Origin: Allokutzneria sp. A3M-2-11 16
GTDB lineage: Bacteria > Actinomycetota > Actinomycetes > Mycobacteriales > Pseudonocardiaceae
Direction: 5' to 3'
Length of the DNA stretch: 64,000 bases
NCBI RefSeq assembly: GCF_024213555.1
Contig: NZ_JANAVO010000001.1
Span: 2,604,001 to 2,668,000, forward strand
Below, one piece after another: positions 8,574 through 17,656 of the stretch. The notes below the pieces were generated by a model. It was not told the origin of the DNA, searched no databases, and saw only the letters and a program-made list of their open reading frames with translations. The translations under genes were made by a program, and so were the position numbers. How positions within the stretch are numbered: the first letter of the stretch is position 1; each line of letters starts with the position of its first letter.

Positions 8574-9776
8574 GTGACCGGTGATCTCCTGATCCGTTCG
8601 GTGCGACCCTGGCCCCACACCGCCGGTGGGCCCGAGACGGATGTCCTCTGCAAGGGCGGCAGCATTGCCGCGATCAACTCCGACATCCCGGCCCCGGACG
8701 GCATCGCCGTGGTGGACGGGCGCGGCGGGGTGCTGCTGCCCGCGTTCGCCGACGCGCACGCGCACCTCGACTCGACCCGCCTCGGCCTGCCGTTCCGCGA
8801 GCACACCGCGAGTCCTGGCCTGGCCGGGCTGATCGACAACGACCGCGCGAACTGGCGCTCGGCGGAGAAGGGCGTCGCCGAGCGGGCCACCCACACCCTC
8901 GGCCGCACGATCGCGGCCGGTGCGACCCTGGTCCGCAGCCACGCGCAGGTCGACACCGACTCCGGGCTCGAACGTCTCGAAGGCGTGCTCGCGGCGAAGG
9001 AGGCCCACGCCGCGCGGGCGACGGTGCAGGTGGTCGCCTTCCCGCAGTGCGGAATCCTGCGCGACCCGGGCACGGAGGACCTGCTCGACCAGGCGCTGCG
9101 CGCGGGTGCGGACCTCGTCGGCGGCATCGACCCGGCGGGCTACGACCGCGATCCCGTGCGCCACCTCGACATCGTCTTCGGCCTCGCCGAACGGCACCAG
9201 CGCGGGGTGGACATCCACCTGCACGACCCCGGCGAGCTGGGCGCCTTCGAGATCGAGCTGATCTGCGAGCGCACCGCCGCGCTCGGGATGGCGGGCCAGG
9301 TCACGATCAGCCACGCGTTCGCACTGTCCACTGTGGACTCCGATCGACAGGTCTCGCTGATCGACCTGATCGCCGCCAACGACATCGCCATCACGACTGT
9401 CGTAAGTGGACGGAGGGAGCCGTTGCCGCTGCGCCGCCTGCGCCGGGCCGGGGTGCGCATCGGCCTCGGCCAGGACGGCATCCGCGACTACTGGTCCCCG
9501 TACGGCAACGGCGACATGCTCGACCGCGCGTGGCAGCTGGCCTACCGCAGCGGTTTCCGGGCCGACGACGAGATCGAGATGTGCGTGGACATCGCCACCA
9601 GGGGTGGAGCGCACGCGCTCGGCGTCGACCGGCACCGCATGATCGAAGGCGACTCCGCCGATCTCGTCGTGGTCCCCGGTGACTCCGTGGCCGCGGCGGT
9701 GATGGACCGCGAAGTGCGCACGCTCGTGGTCCGCGCGGGCAACCTGGTCGCCGCGAACGGGGAGCTCTACGCCTGA
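8574..9776 (+). CDS. Amidohydrolase, cytosine-deaminase-like
   Basis: A 400-residue metal-dependent hydrolase of the amidohydrolase superfamily. It shows the HxH metal pair (FADAHAHLD, about residue 60), VRSHAQVD, a third histidine in DIHLHD, a fourth in ISHAFAL, and the catalytic aspartate in GLGQDGIRDYWSPYG, the last being typical of cytosine deaminase and related N-ring deaminases. GTG 8574 is favoured over GTG 8565 because TAGTGT at 8561-8566 looks like a -10 box and would give a leaderless message. The 173-bp gap before it holds no convincing gene. The substrate is not established. Confidence 0.82.
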   Translation: MTGDLLIRSVRPWPHTAGGPETDVLCKGGSIAAINSDIPAPDGIAVVDGRGGVLLPAFADAHAHLDSTRLGLPFREHTASPGLAGLIDNDRANWRSAEKGVAERATHTLGRTIAAGATLVRSHAQVDTDSGLERLEGVLAAKEAHAARATVQVVAFPQCGILRDPGTEDLLDQALRAGADLVGGIDPAGYDRDPVRHLDIVFGLAERHQRGVDIHLHDPGELGAFEIELICERTAALGMAGQVTISHAFALSTVDSDRQVSLIDLIAANDIAITTVVSGRREPLPLRRLRRAGVRIGLGQDGIRDYWSPYGNGDMLDRAWQLAYRSGFRADDEIEMCVDIATRGGAHALGVDRHRMIEGDSADLVVVPGDSVAAAVMDREVRTLVVRAGNLVAANGELYA

Positions 9777-9817
9777 AATCGGGAGACACGTGAGCCGGAC
9801 GGCGGTATGAAGTCCCC

Positions 9818-10714
9818 ATGAGCGACGTCGTCCGGAAGCACTGCGCCCGACTCGCGGCGCTCGACCCGCTCTTTCCCGTGATCACGCCGCCGGATCACAC
9901 CCAGCGCATCGACGTGCCGGGCGCGGTCGGGTTCTTCACGGTCGAGCACAGCAGTCCCGATGTCGCGCTGTGGGCGGCGGCTCGCCGGCACGTCCTCCGG
10001 GTTCGCCTGAGCAACGGCACTCCCGACGAGCTCGGCCCGCTGCTCGACGAGTGGGACAAGCACCTCGCCGAGGCGTGCACGCCGGGCGACCGCGACGAGG
10101 CCGCGATCATCAACTGGCCGAGCCGCGACAGCCTCGCCGTGCGCGAGTTGGTGTTCCACGGCTTCTCGCCCGCGTCGGTCGTGGCCATCCGGCCGATCGG
10201 GCGCCCGATCCCGTCGCCTGTCAGCCCGCACGAGATCCGTGCGGCTGTGGAGGCGGACATCCCGGCGCTCACTGAGCTTTCCGTTGCGCTGCACAGTCAT
10301 GACGCGCGCTACGGCCTGGTCACCGAGCGGCAGAACGCGCGCGAGGTGCTCGCCAAGGAGATGCGGGAGTCAGTGGCGGAGGGCATCGTTCTCGTTGCCG
10401 CACGCGACGATGAGGTTCTCGGGTTCGTCGAGGCGGAGGCCGGGGAGCGCGCGAGCTGGGCGCAGGCGATGGTCCTCGCGGAGCCGACCGCCTACCTCAG
10501 CAAGCTCTTCGTCCGCCCCTCGGCGCGCTCCGGCGGTGTGGCGGGCGCCCTGGTCTCGGAGATGCACTCCCGGCTGGACGCGGTCGGCGCACCCGTCACG
10601 CTCATGGAGCACATCTTGACCAACGAGTTCTCCACGCCCTTCTGGTACCGCCAGGGCTACCGTCCACTGTGGACCGTGTGGCAACGCCGCCCCATCCTCC
10701 GCCAGCCAGGTTAG
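9818..10714 (+). CDS. GNAT-family N-acetyltransferase
   Basis: A 298-residue protein whose second half is a GNAT fold. AYLSKLFVRPSARSGGVAGAL near residue 230 is the beta4/helix3 acetyl-CoA site (R/QxxGxG/A type), and TPFWYRQGYRPL closes the fold. The N-terminal 140 residues look like a weak second GNAT-like half, so this may be a tandem acetyltransferase. It stands alone between the amidohydrolase and a long hairpin and converges on the coiled-coil gene at 10855. Acceptor substrate unknown. Confidence 0.8.
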   Translation: MSDVVRKHCARLAALDPLFPVITPPDHTQRIDVPGAVGFFTVEHSSPDVALWAAARRHVLRVRLSNGTPDELGPLLDEWDKHLAEACTPGDRDEAAIINWPSRDSLAVRELVFHGFSPASVVAIRPIGRPIPSPVSPHEIRAAVEADIPALTELSVALHSHDARYGLVTERQNAREVLAKEMRESVAEGIVLVAARDDEVLGFVEAEAGERASWAQAMVLAEPTAYLSKLFVRPSARSGGVAGALVSEMHSRLDAVGAPVTLMEHILTNEFSTPFWYRQGYRPLWTVWQRRPILRQPG

Positions 10715-10845
10715 GGCGTCTTCAAGTACCCCCGACCCCCCTCCCAGACGTCTCAAACGGCACCTAACCCCCCGCTCCGGGGAACCGGGGGTTTGCTGTG
10801 GTTTGAGACGTTTTTTGGTGGGGTTGGGGGTACTTGAAGACGCCC
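10714..10845. repeat. Nested double-hairpin element between convergent genes (copy 2)
   Basis: Perfect 20-bp outer arms (10714-10733 and 10826-10845, core GTCTTCAAGTACC) enclose a perfect 11-bp inner repeat (10748-10758 and 10801-10811, GTCTCAAAC core) and a GC-rich centre. It begins on the last base of the acetyltransferase stop and ends 9 bp before the leftward gene. The shared outer core with the element at 72-208 shows they are one family. Confidence 0.87.
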
Positions 10846-10854
10846 CGACCACGG

Positions 10855-11232
10855 TCAGTCGCGTTTGCGCGGGCGGAGGAGCGTTCGTTTGGCGAGTACC
10901 TCTTCGAGGGCCTGGCGGGTGCGCTCGACCTCGCCGTCGAAGTGGTTCTGGTCGGCGGCGGGGACGGACTCGGCGGGCTTGGGGAGCGGCTTGATGGTGA
11001 GCCACCGCTCGTCCCACAGGGCCTCTACCGCGGTCTCCCACTGGGTTTCCACGCTCATCCGCACCAGCCGTTCGCGGTCGGCGGCGCGCGCCAACCGCTC
11101 GCCGTTGCGCTCCACCTCAAGCTCCAGCTGACGCGCGCGTTCCTTGTCCCGGGCGCGCGTGCGCTGCACGGCCTCGTCCACCCGGCCGGTGATCTCGCGG
11201 TACCGCTGGCTCGCGGAGACGCCCTCGCTCAC
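10855..11232 (-). CDS. Coiled-coil protein of the FtsK/WXG-like operon
   Basis: A 125-residue, highly charged protein without membrane segments. Residues about 10-60 (ITGRVDEAVQRTRARDKERA, then a Glu/Arg-rich run) are a predicted coiled coil. GTG 11232 overlaps the TGA of the FtsK-like gene (GTGA). Upstream codons of the longer frame are antisense of that gene and are excluded. I do not recognise a family. Its fixed position as the last gene of the WXG-FtsK operon suggests a structural or adaptor part for the ATPase. Confidence 0.7.
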   Translation of the reverse strand: MSEGVSASQRYREITGRVDEAVQRTRARDKERARQLELEVERNGERLARAADRERLVRMSVETQWETAVEALWDERWLTIKPLPKPAESVPAADQNHFDGEVERTRQALEEVLAKRTLLRPRKRD

Positions 11233-14003
11233 AGCTGACCTCCGGTGATGTCGAAGGGGATCACGACCTCGGGTCTGGCGTGCTCGAACCGGTCGAAGAA
11301 CAGGCCGCGGCGCGGTCGCGGCGCCCAGCTGATGATCTGCCCGGCGGCCAGGCTCGACAGCTCCTGCCCGTGCACGTCCAGCGCCACCCAGCTGCCGATG
11401 TCGTCCAGCGCGCCGCCGATCAGCGAGCTCTTGAGCCGCTGGGCGCTGCGCCACCAGCCGATGACGTGCGTGCCGAACTCCGGGCCGTGCTTGAGCACGA
11501 ACTTCATCGTGTCCAAACCGGACTGACGCGTGGTCGGATTTTTCTGCTCCAGCAACGGATATGCCGCGTCGATCGCGTAGAGCAGCACGTAGTGCGGGCG
11601 CGGGGTCTCGGTTCCGGTGCCGGACAACCGCGCGGTCAGCCCCTCGGCGAGCCCGTCCAGCTTGGCCCGGATGCCGTCGAGGTCGATCACGTCGACACCG
11701 TGCCCCGCGGTCTTCAGCTCGTCGGCCAGCGCCTTGGCGCTCTCCGTCGCGTCCTCTGTCAGGTAGGCGACGGTGAACTCCGCGTCGCCCGGATCATGTT
11801 GCCGGGAAAGCGAAAGCGCCGCCGCGCCGAGCACTCCGGTGGCGTCCCGCGCCACCGAGCCGATCGCCGCGATGTTGCGCCCGGGGGAGCGGACCAGGCG
11901 GACCTTCGCCGCACTGCCGCTGACGTCGATGACCTGGCCGAGCAACGCGGTCGGCACGACGGCTCCCGGGCTGAGCGCCACGAAGTCGTCCACAGTGGAC
12001 AGTCGGGGCACCTTCTCGCCGTCGAAGAGCAACGGCTCTGCCAGGTTCTCCGTGCGCCGCTGCCACAGTTCGAGCTGGAGCGCGTCGAAGGTGCCCTTGC
12101 TCGTCGCGTCCGGCACGCGCGCGACCTCGTTGCCGTGCCGCACACCGGAGTCGTGGTTGATCACCGCGTGCCTGCGCGGGACCTCCATGGCGGCCATGTT
12201 GGTCTCGGCGAGCACCCGCCGCGCCTTGGGCAGCGCCACCCGCAGCACGAACTGCTCGAAGATCGCCGGCTTGCCCCAGAACGCCTCGATGCCGGAGACG
12301 TCCTGGCTGGAGAGCACCAGGTGGATGCCCTGCGACCGGCCGCGCCGCGCCACGTCCTCCAGCAGCCCGACCGCGCGGCTGGTCACCGCGTCCCGCTCGG
12401 CGAAGAGGTACTGGAACTCGTCGATCACCGCCACGATCCTGGGCCAGCGGCCGGACGGGTCCTCGGCGCGCAGCTCCTCCAGCTTGGTGACCTCGTGGTG
12501 CTTGGCCGCGTCCGCCCGCCGCCGCATCTCCTCGGCGAGGAACCTCAGCAGCGCCAGGCCGAACTCCCGGTCCGCGTTGACGTTCACGCCGACCAGCCGC
12601 GCGTGCGGCAGCCAGCTCGGGTCCTTGCGGCCGGGGGTGAACTGCGCGAAGGACACGCCCTCCTTGAAGTCGAGCAGGTACAGCTCCAGCTCGTCGGGGG
12701 AGTAGCGGGAGACCAGCGCGCCGAGCATCGCGTACAGGAAGTTCGTCTTGCCGGAACCGCTCGGCCCGCCGACGAGCACGTGCGGTGAGGCGTCGCCGAT
12801 GACCATCGAGACCGGTTCGCCGTCGTGGTAGCCGATCGGCGCCTCCAGCCCGGAGGCCGAAGCGGAGTGCCACCGCGACTCGGGCAGCAGGTCGTCGAAG
12901 GTGCAGACCCGGCTCCTGCGCTCCAGCAGCGCCTCGGAGATCGCCCCGCAGGCCCTGGTGACCTGCTCGCGGGGCAGCTGCGGGTCGAGCGCGACCGACG
13001 CGTGCGGGCCGGTCATCGAGCAGCGGACGATGCCGTCCTTGCCCACCCGGATCGTCTCCAGCGGCGAGTTCACGGTGATCGGCAGGTCGACCAGGATCAG
13101 TTGGATGCCGCAGGCGAGGCCGTTGCGGGCGATGCGTTGCAGCTTCTGCTGGAGCTGTTCCTCCAGCGCCGTGCGGTTGCCGAAGAGCACGGCCACCCGC
13201 CACGGCTCACCGCGCTTGCCGGTCGCGTCGGCCACCGCGCGCAGCGACGGCCTGCCGTCGACGAGCACGCTGGTGTGGATGCGCCGGATGTGCTCGGCGA
13301 ACTCGTCCAGCAGCTCGTGCAGCCGCGCCGGGTCGTGCACGGTCAGCAGCCCGGCCCTGGCCAGCGGGTAGAGCCCGGGCAGCGCACCGGTGAGCTGGGC
13401 GACGTCCCAGACGTGCAGCTGCACCGTTCCCGGCTGGAAGTAGCTGATCAGCCGCAGCAGCAAGGCCTCGACGGTGCCCTCGATGTGCCCGCGCGTCTCC
13501 GGGGTGGAGCTGAACGACAGGTGCGACTCGTCCAGCAACGGGACGGCGGCGGGGAACTCCTCGCGCTCCGGCGCGCGGTCGATCACCGCCGACCCGACCC
13601 GCCACAGACCGGGCAGGTCGGCGCTGCCGTCGCGCTGGCCCGCGTGCCCGAGCCAGGTCTGCCACGGTTCCCCGGCCGGTCCCGGCGCGGCCTCGGTGAC
13701 CAGTCGGTGCAGCTCCAGCGGCCCCTGGCCGGTCCAGCCGGTGAAGATGCCCTGGTACTCGTCGAGCGCCTGCTGGATCACCGGCTTGAGCAGCGGGTTG
13801 TCCAGGCAGCGGCGGAAGGTGGGGTCGTCGACCGCCGTGGTGACCCCGGTCTGCCGGATCCACAGCTCGAACATGCTGCGGGCATGGGCCACCGCCGCCC
13901 GCGAGTGGTCCCGGGCGGCCGCGCCGAGGGCAAGGCCCACGGTCTCGCGGAACTCCTCGAACGCGTGCTCGATCTTCCTGCGGCGTTCGGTCCGCTTGTT
14001 CAA
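11229..14003 (-). CDS. FtsK/SpoIIIE-type ATPase without membrane anchor
   Basis: A 924-residue ATPase. An N-terminal helical region of about 400 residues is followed by an active FtsK domain with Walker A GGPSGSGKTN near residue 420 and Walker B VAVIDEFQYL near 525. A second, degenerate ATPase-like domain follows (AAIGSVARDATGVL in the Walker A place, YVLLYAIDAAY in the Walker B place). There are no membrane segments, unlike EccC or FtsK. The start is TTG 14003, directly after an in-frame TGA and with GGGGTGA upstream; no earlier codon is possible. Two WXG-like genes precede it, recalling an EccC-like motor, but no EccB, EccD, EccE or mycosin gene is nearby. Confidence 0.85.
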   Translation of the reverse strand: MNKRTERRRKIEHAFEEFRETVGLALGAAARDHSRAAVAHARSMFELWIRQTGVTTAVDDPTFRRCLDNPLLKPVIQQALDEYQGIFTGWTGQGPLELHRLVTEAAPGPAGEPWQTWLGHAGQRDGSADLPGLWRVGSAVIDRAPEREEFPAAVPLLDESHLSFSSTPETRGHIEGTVEALLLRLISYFQPGTVQLHVWDVAQLTGALPGLYPLARAGLLTVHDPARLHELLDEFAEHIRRIHTSVLVDGRPSLRAVADATGKRGEPWRVAVLFGNRTALEEQLQQKLQRIARNGLACGIQLILVDLPITVNSPLETIRVGKDGIVRCSMTGPHASVALDPQLPREQVTRACGAISEALLERRSRVCTFDDLLPESRWHSASASGLEAPIGYHDGEPVSMVIGDASPHVLVGGPSGSGKTNFLYAMLGALVSRYSPDELELYLLDFKEGVSFAQFTPGRKDPSWLPHARLVGVNVNADREFGLALLRFLAEEMRRRADAAKHHEVTKLEELRAEDPSGRWPRIVAVIDEFQYLFAERDAVTSRAVGLLEDVARRGRSQGIHLVLSSQDVSGIEAFWGKPAIFEQFVLRVALPKARRVLAETNMAAMEVPRRHAVINHDSGVRHGNEVARVPDATSKGTFDALQLELWQRRTENLAEPLLFDGEKVPRLSTVDDFVALSPGAVVPTALLGQVIDVSGSAAKVRLVRSPGRNIAAIGSVARDATGVLGAAALSLSRQHDPGDAEFTVAYLTEDATESAKALADELKTAGHGVDVIDLDGIRAKLDGLAEGLTARLSGTGTETPRPHYVLLYAIDAAYPLLEQKNPTTRQSGLDTMKFVLKHGPEFGTHVIGWWRSAQRLKSSLIGGALDDIGSWVALDVHGQELSSLAAGQIISWAPRPRRGLFFDRFEHARPEVVIPFDITGGQL

Positions 14004-14067
14004 CGCTCACCCCAACGGCGTTGTCGGTGTCCCCATGATCAAGTTATCAACGGTACGGCACGGCAAC

Positions 14068-14316
14068 TCACAGTGCCGACGCGAAACCGTCGACCGCCTC
14101 CGCGCCCTCGGCCAGCGCGCCGAGCAGCCGCTCCAGCAGCTCCTCCGCCCTGGCCAGCTCCGGCGGCAGCAGCGAGCGCTGGTGACCGGAGGACACGTCG
14201 GTGAACTCCTCGGTGGCCTCCGCCAGCTTCTCCGCCGCGACGCGCGCGTGGTGCCCGGCCGCGCCGAGGTGCTGACGTACCACCTCGAACGCGGCCCGCA
14301 GTTCGGCGACCGACAC
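14068..14316 (-). CDS. Small helical protein, second WXG100-like gene
   Basis: An 82-residue helical protein lying 3 bp after the preceding small gene and 64 bp before the FtsK-like gene. It has the two-helix composition and size of WXG100 proteins, but no WxG turn is present; GHHAR and SSGHQ occupy the middle. The start is GTG 14316. The pair with the gene at 14320 resembles EsxA/EsxB order, and the two probably dimerise. Function is inferred from context only. Confidence 0.72.
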   Translation of the reverse strand: MSVAELRAAFEVVRQHLGAAGHHARVAAEKLAEATEEFTDVSSGHQRSLLPPELARAEELLERLLGALAEGAEAVDGFASAL

Positions 14317-14319
14317 GGC

Positions 14320-14580
14320 CTACAGCCGGTTCGCGTAGTCCTCGGCGGTCGAGATCGCCTGGGTGACGCCGTTCTGCACGTTGTTGAGGTCCTCAAGCAT
14401 CTGGGTGAACATGCCCTGGATCTTCTCGGCGTCGTCCTGGGCGCTGCCCTCGGACGCCTGCACGAACGCGTTCTGCGCTTCTTCGATGGCCGAGGCGGCC
14501 TGCTGGAGGGCGGCGATGCTCTCGTTCGCCTTTTCGGTGGCCAGGCTGATTCCCGCTCGAACCTGCTCGACGCTTGCCAT
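14320..14580 (-). CDS. WXG100-like helical protein, first gene of the FtsK operon
   Basis: An 86-residue protein with ATG 14580 and an AAGGG-containing leader about ten bases upstream. It is wholly helical (ISLATEKANESIAALQQAAS, then QGMFTQMLEDLNNV) and is close to the WXG100 size, but the turn motif is replaced by SEGSAQDD and the C-terminus YANRL lacks the YxxxD/E export signal. It leads a leftward four-gene operon ending with the coiled-coil gene. It is either a divergent secreted substrate or a structural partner of the ATPase. Confidence 0.75.
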   Translation of the reverse strand: MASVEQVRAGISLATEKANESIAALQQAASAIEEAQNAFVQASEGSAQDDAEKIQGMFTQMLEDLNNVQNGVTQAISTAEDYANRL

Positions 14581-14951
14581 GTCGCTTCAGCCCTTTCAAC
14601 ACCTCGTGCACTGCGGCCGACTCCTGTGGGCCCCACCGGCCGCACTTCGAAAGTAATACCGGTCCGGTCCAACCGCGCAAGCACGAGGGAACAAGATCGG
14701 CCGATAGGGCGTCTGGCACCATCGCCCACGCCCCCACCTGTGTGTCTTCCGATCGGGTGCGCTCCGATGAGCGCAAGCCGGTAACCGAATGACGTGTCTA
14801 GGCAAACCGAGGAAAATTCCTAACTCACCCACTGGTGCCGCCGCCCAGGCGGCATTTCCGTGTGGAGACGGTGGGCCGTCTGGCGGATTGTCGGCGGTCG
14901 GCGCCGAACAACAGGATTTCTCCCGTCACCCATGACGAAGGGAACTCCTCC
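14581..14951. promoter_or_regulatory. Divergent promoter region, WXG-FtsK operon and carboxypeptidase
   Basis: This 371-bp gap separates two divergent transcription units and has no gene I can support. It is more AT-rich around 14795-14825 (AATTCCTAAC) than its surroundings. GGTGCCGCCGCCCAGGCGGC at 14833-14852 can fold into a short hairpin in the carboxypeptidase leader. Specific promoter boxes are not clear. Confidence 0.4.
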
Positions 14952-16685
14952 ATGCCAAGACGCTCAGGTCGTCTCCGCAGCGCTCTCGCCGCCACCGCGG
15001 TCGCGCTGGCGGTGGCCGCCCTCGCGCCGGCCGCCACCGCGGCCCCCGGTGCCGAGCAGCCCCAGGTCTTCGACGTCACCGCGCCCGGCCAGGACGTGGC
15101 CGCGCTGGCCCGGCGGCTCGCCGAGAAGGGCTTCGACGTGGTCTCCCGGAAGGGCGGCGAGGTCCAGGTCCTCGGCACGAAGCGGACCCGGGGTGAGCTG
15201 GCCGCCGAAGGCGCCTCGGTCGTGCGCAGCACACCGGGCCCCGCGCCGGTGGTGGCCGCGGCGGCTTACCCGAAGCCGAAGCTCTTGGCGGACAAGGACT
15301 ATCCGACCCATTACGGCGGATACCGCACCGTGGAAGGCTTTCACGCCTTCACCCGAGACGTCGCCGCTGCCTACCCGTCACTGGTGCGGCGCGTCGAGTA
15401 CGGGAACTCGTGGAAGAAGACGCAGGACCCGGGCGCGGGCAACACCTTGGAAGCGTTGTGCATCACCGCGAACGCGGCGAGCGGGTGCAAGACCGACCCG
15501 AACTCGACGAAGCCCCGGTTCCTGCTGATGGCGCAGATCCACGCGCGCGAGCTGACCACGAGCGAGCTGGCGTGGCGCTACATCACGAAGCTGGTGGACG
15601 GCTACTCCGATGACGCGGACGTGACCGCGGTGCTCGACGGCACGGAGATCTGGGTTGTGCCGCAAGTGAATCCCGATGGCATCAAGTGGGTCGAGTCCGG
15701 CTTGAAGGGCGAGACGGGGCCCGCCAGCAACTCCTGGCAGCGCAAGAACATCAACAACACCAACGGTGCCGAGCCCTGCCGCGGCAACTCCGGCTCGCAG
15801 TTCGGCATCGACCTCAACCGCAACTGGGACTCCAACTGGGGCAAGGCGGGTACGTCCACCGGCACCTGCAACCAGGTCTACAAAGGACCGAAGGCGGCTT
15901 CGGAGCCCGAGGTCTCGCAGCTCTCGACGCTGTTCTCGAAGCTCTTCGCGGACCAGCGCGGCCCGGCCCCGACCGACCCGGCGCCCGCCACCACCCGCGG
16001 CGCGATGATCACGCTGCACACGTACTCGAACCTGGTGCTGTTCCCGTGGGGTTACGACGGGAACGTCAAGGCGCCCAACGACTCCGGCCTCCGCTCGATG
16101 GCGTTCCGGATGAACCACTACAACGGCTACGACGCCGGTCAGCCGGGCGAGGTCCTCTACGACGCGTCGGGCACCACGGACGACTGGGCCTACGACAAGC
16201 TCGGCATCGCGTCCTTCACCTACGAGGTCGGTCCGCCGTCTGGCGAGTGCTCCGGCTTCCACCCGGCCTACACGTGCCAGGACCGCTTCTGGCGGGAGAA
16301 CGAGAACGCCTTGCTGTACGCGGCAAAGGTGGCTGCGCAGCCGTACGTCGCGGCCCAGGGCCCCACGGTCTCCGGCATCACCGTCGCGCGCGCCCGTGGC
16401 CAGTTCGCTTCCTTCACCGCGAAGGCCGATGACGACGCCTACGGCAGGGCGGGCATCGGTCGTCCGGCTGCGCAGAACATCGCGGCGGCGGAGATCTACC
16501 TCGACAAGGCCCCGTGGGCCGGTGGCACCCCGCAACCCCTCGACGTCCGCGGAACGGGTCCCACCGTGGAGATCGGCGGCGTCGTCCCCACGGCGGACAC
16601 CGCCAAGCGCCTCGCGTACGTCCGCGCGAAGGACGCCGCGGGCAACTGGGGCCCCTTCACCGCCACCTGGCTCCCCGCCCACTGA
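14952..16685 (+). CDS. Secreted M14 zinc carboxypeptidase
   Basis: A 577-residue exported peptidase. The signal peptide has a basic start (MPRRSGRLRS) and a hydrophobic alanine-rich core ending near ATAAPG at about residue 32. A propeptide of about 80 residues follows. The M14 catalytic domain shows the zinc motif HARE (QIHARELTTSE), the third zinc histidine in MITLHTYSN, the substrate-binding arginine/asparagine in DLNRNWD, and the catalytic glutamate in SFTYEVG. ATG 14952 follows GAAGGGA; upstream in-frame codons would precede a clear signal peptide. The last 90 residues form a beta-rich extension. It acts outside the cell on peptides and is followed by a long hairpin. Confidence 0.93.
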   Translation: MPRRSGRLRSALAATAVALAVAALAPAATAAPGAEQPQVFDVTAPGQDVAALARRLAEKGFDVVSRKGGEVQVLGTKRTRGELAAEGASVVRSTPGPAPVVAAAAYPKPKLLADKDYPTHYGGYRTVEGFHAFTRDVAAAYPSLVRRVEYGNSWKKTQDPGAGNTLEALCITANAASGCKTDPNSTKPRFLLMAQIHARELTTSELAWRYITKLVDGYSDDADVTAVLDGTEIWVVPQVNPDGIKWVESGLKGETGPASNSWQRKNINNTNGAEPCRGNSGSQFGIDLNRNWDSNWGKAGTSTGTCNQVYKGPKAASEPEVSQLSTLFSKLFADQRGPAPTDPAPATTRGAMITLHTYSNLVLFPWGYDGNVKAPNDSGLRSMAFRMNHYNGYDAGQPGEVLYDASGTTDDWAYDKLGIASFTYEVGPPSGECSGFHPAYTCQDRFWRENENALLYAAKVAAQPYVAAQGPTVSGITVARARGQFASFTAKADDDAYGRAGIGRPAAQNIAAAEIYLDKAPWAGGTPQPLDVRGTGPTVEIGGVVPTADTAKRLAYVRAKDAAGNWGPFTATWLPAH

Positions 16686-16701
16686 CCCAGCGCGGCTGTT
16701 T

Positions 16702-16766
16702 TCCCGTTTCGTACTCTTGCCGGGATTTGGGAGCGCTCTCTCGCCCGGTAAGAGTACGAAACGGGA
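16702..16766. terminator. Long inverted repeat between convergent genes
   Basis: Arms at 16702-16724 and 16744-16766 match at 22 of 23 positions (core CGTTTCGTACTCTTGCC). It lies 17 bp after the carboxypeptidase stop and 6 bp before the leftward gene end, so it can terminate both. The core sequence differs from the other junction hairpins in the window. Confidence 0.82.
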
Positions 16767-16771
16767 TTGGT

Positions 16772-17611
16772 TTAGACCACTTGGGGTGGCGTGGCGGGGG
16801 CTCGGCGGAGTGGTTCGACGGCGAGTTGAAGCGCGGCGATGCCGTTGGCGGGAGCGGATTCGGCGATCCAGGTGATCGCGCCCGCCTCACCTTCCCAGAG
16901 CATGTCCCAGCCCTCGCGGCCGAGCGGGCGCACGACGTCCTGGAGCACCTCGGGCTTCTCGCAGACCACCGGGCCCAGGTTGATGTCCACCCGGCGCAAC
17001 CCGGGCTCGCTCTCCGCGCACTCCACGACCTGGGCGGAGCGGGCGAGGCGGCTGGCCACGGCGCGGGCCTGCCACTGCGCGTTGGCGGGGCTGTCCGTGG
17101 CCACGTCCACCGACAGCCACAGCACGTGCGTGACGTCGGGGGCCTCGAAGTCCCACGGGGCCTCGCGCTCGGCGGCGGGCTGGACCTCGTCCGGGTCCTC
17201 GGCGGTGGCGGCGAACTCGTGGGTGAGTGGATTTCCACCCACCCACGCCTCCACCAGCACGCGCTCGCAGTTGGGCACCAGTCGGCCGATGGTGTTGGGG
17301 TCGTCGAGCACGGTCCACGCGGTCGGCAGCTCGCAGGCCACCTGCGGGGTGCCGAACTCCGGCCCCAGTTCGCGGACGAACCTGCGGACCGCCCTGGCCA
17401 GGGTGGCCGTCACGTGCTCGGAGACGCGCTCCGAGCTCGGCTTGCTGATCGTCACCGACCAGCAGCCCGGTTCCTCGTCGGAGCAGTCGCCGGCCTCCAC
17501 GATCCGTCCCCCGACGCGGTTGACCAGCTCACGGCAGGCCGCGCGGGCCTGTCGTTCGTGTTCGGCGCCGACCACCACGGTGATCAGCAGCTCCAGCTCG
17601 TCGTCCACCAT
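16772..17611 (-). CDS. Conserved-looking hypothetical protein
   Basis: A 279-residue soluble acidic protein with no signal peptide, membrane segment or recognisable motif. It has two halves of similar beta/alpha character; both contain a stretch of the type LLITVVVGAEHERQARAA and HVLWLSVDVATDSPANAQWQ followed by an alpha helix, suggesting an internal duplication (a ferredoxin-like ACT-type fold would fit). The start is ATG 17611. It ends at the hairpin at 16702-16766 and the next leftward operon begins 45 bp upstream. I do not recognise a family. Confidence 0.72.
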   Translation of the reverse strand: MVDDELELLITVVVGAEHERQARAACRELVNRVGGRIVEAGDCSDEEPGCWSVTISKPSSERVSEHVTATLARAVRRFVRELGPEFGTPQVACELPTAWTVLDDPNTIGRLVPNCERVLVEAWVGGNPLTHEFAATAEDPDEVQPAAEREAPWDFEAPDVTHVLWLSVDVATDSPANAQWQARAVASRLARSAQVVECAESEPGLRRVDINLGPVVCEKPEVLQDVVRPLGREGWDMLWEGEAGAITWIAESAPANGIAALQLAVEPLRRAPATPPQVV

Positions 17612-17656
17612 CGTGGAGCCATTGTGGCGCAGTCCGGTCGGGGACCGCGCGACGGC

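Noticed and set aside
8357-9127. Minus-strand frame over the amidohydrolase and the gap before it
   Set aside because: It is antisense to a clear enzyme. A short hydrophobic stretch in the gap (VPLTWWTVRSLLVCGTVVAA) caught attention but has no start or neighbours.
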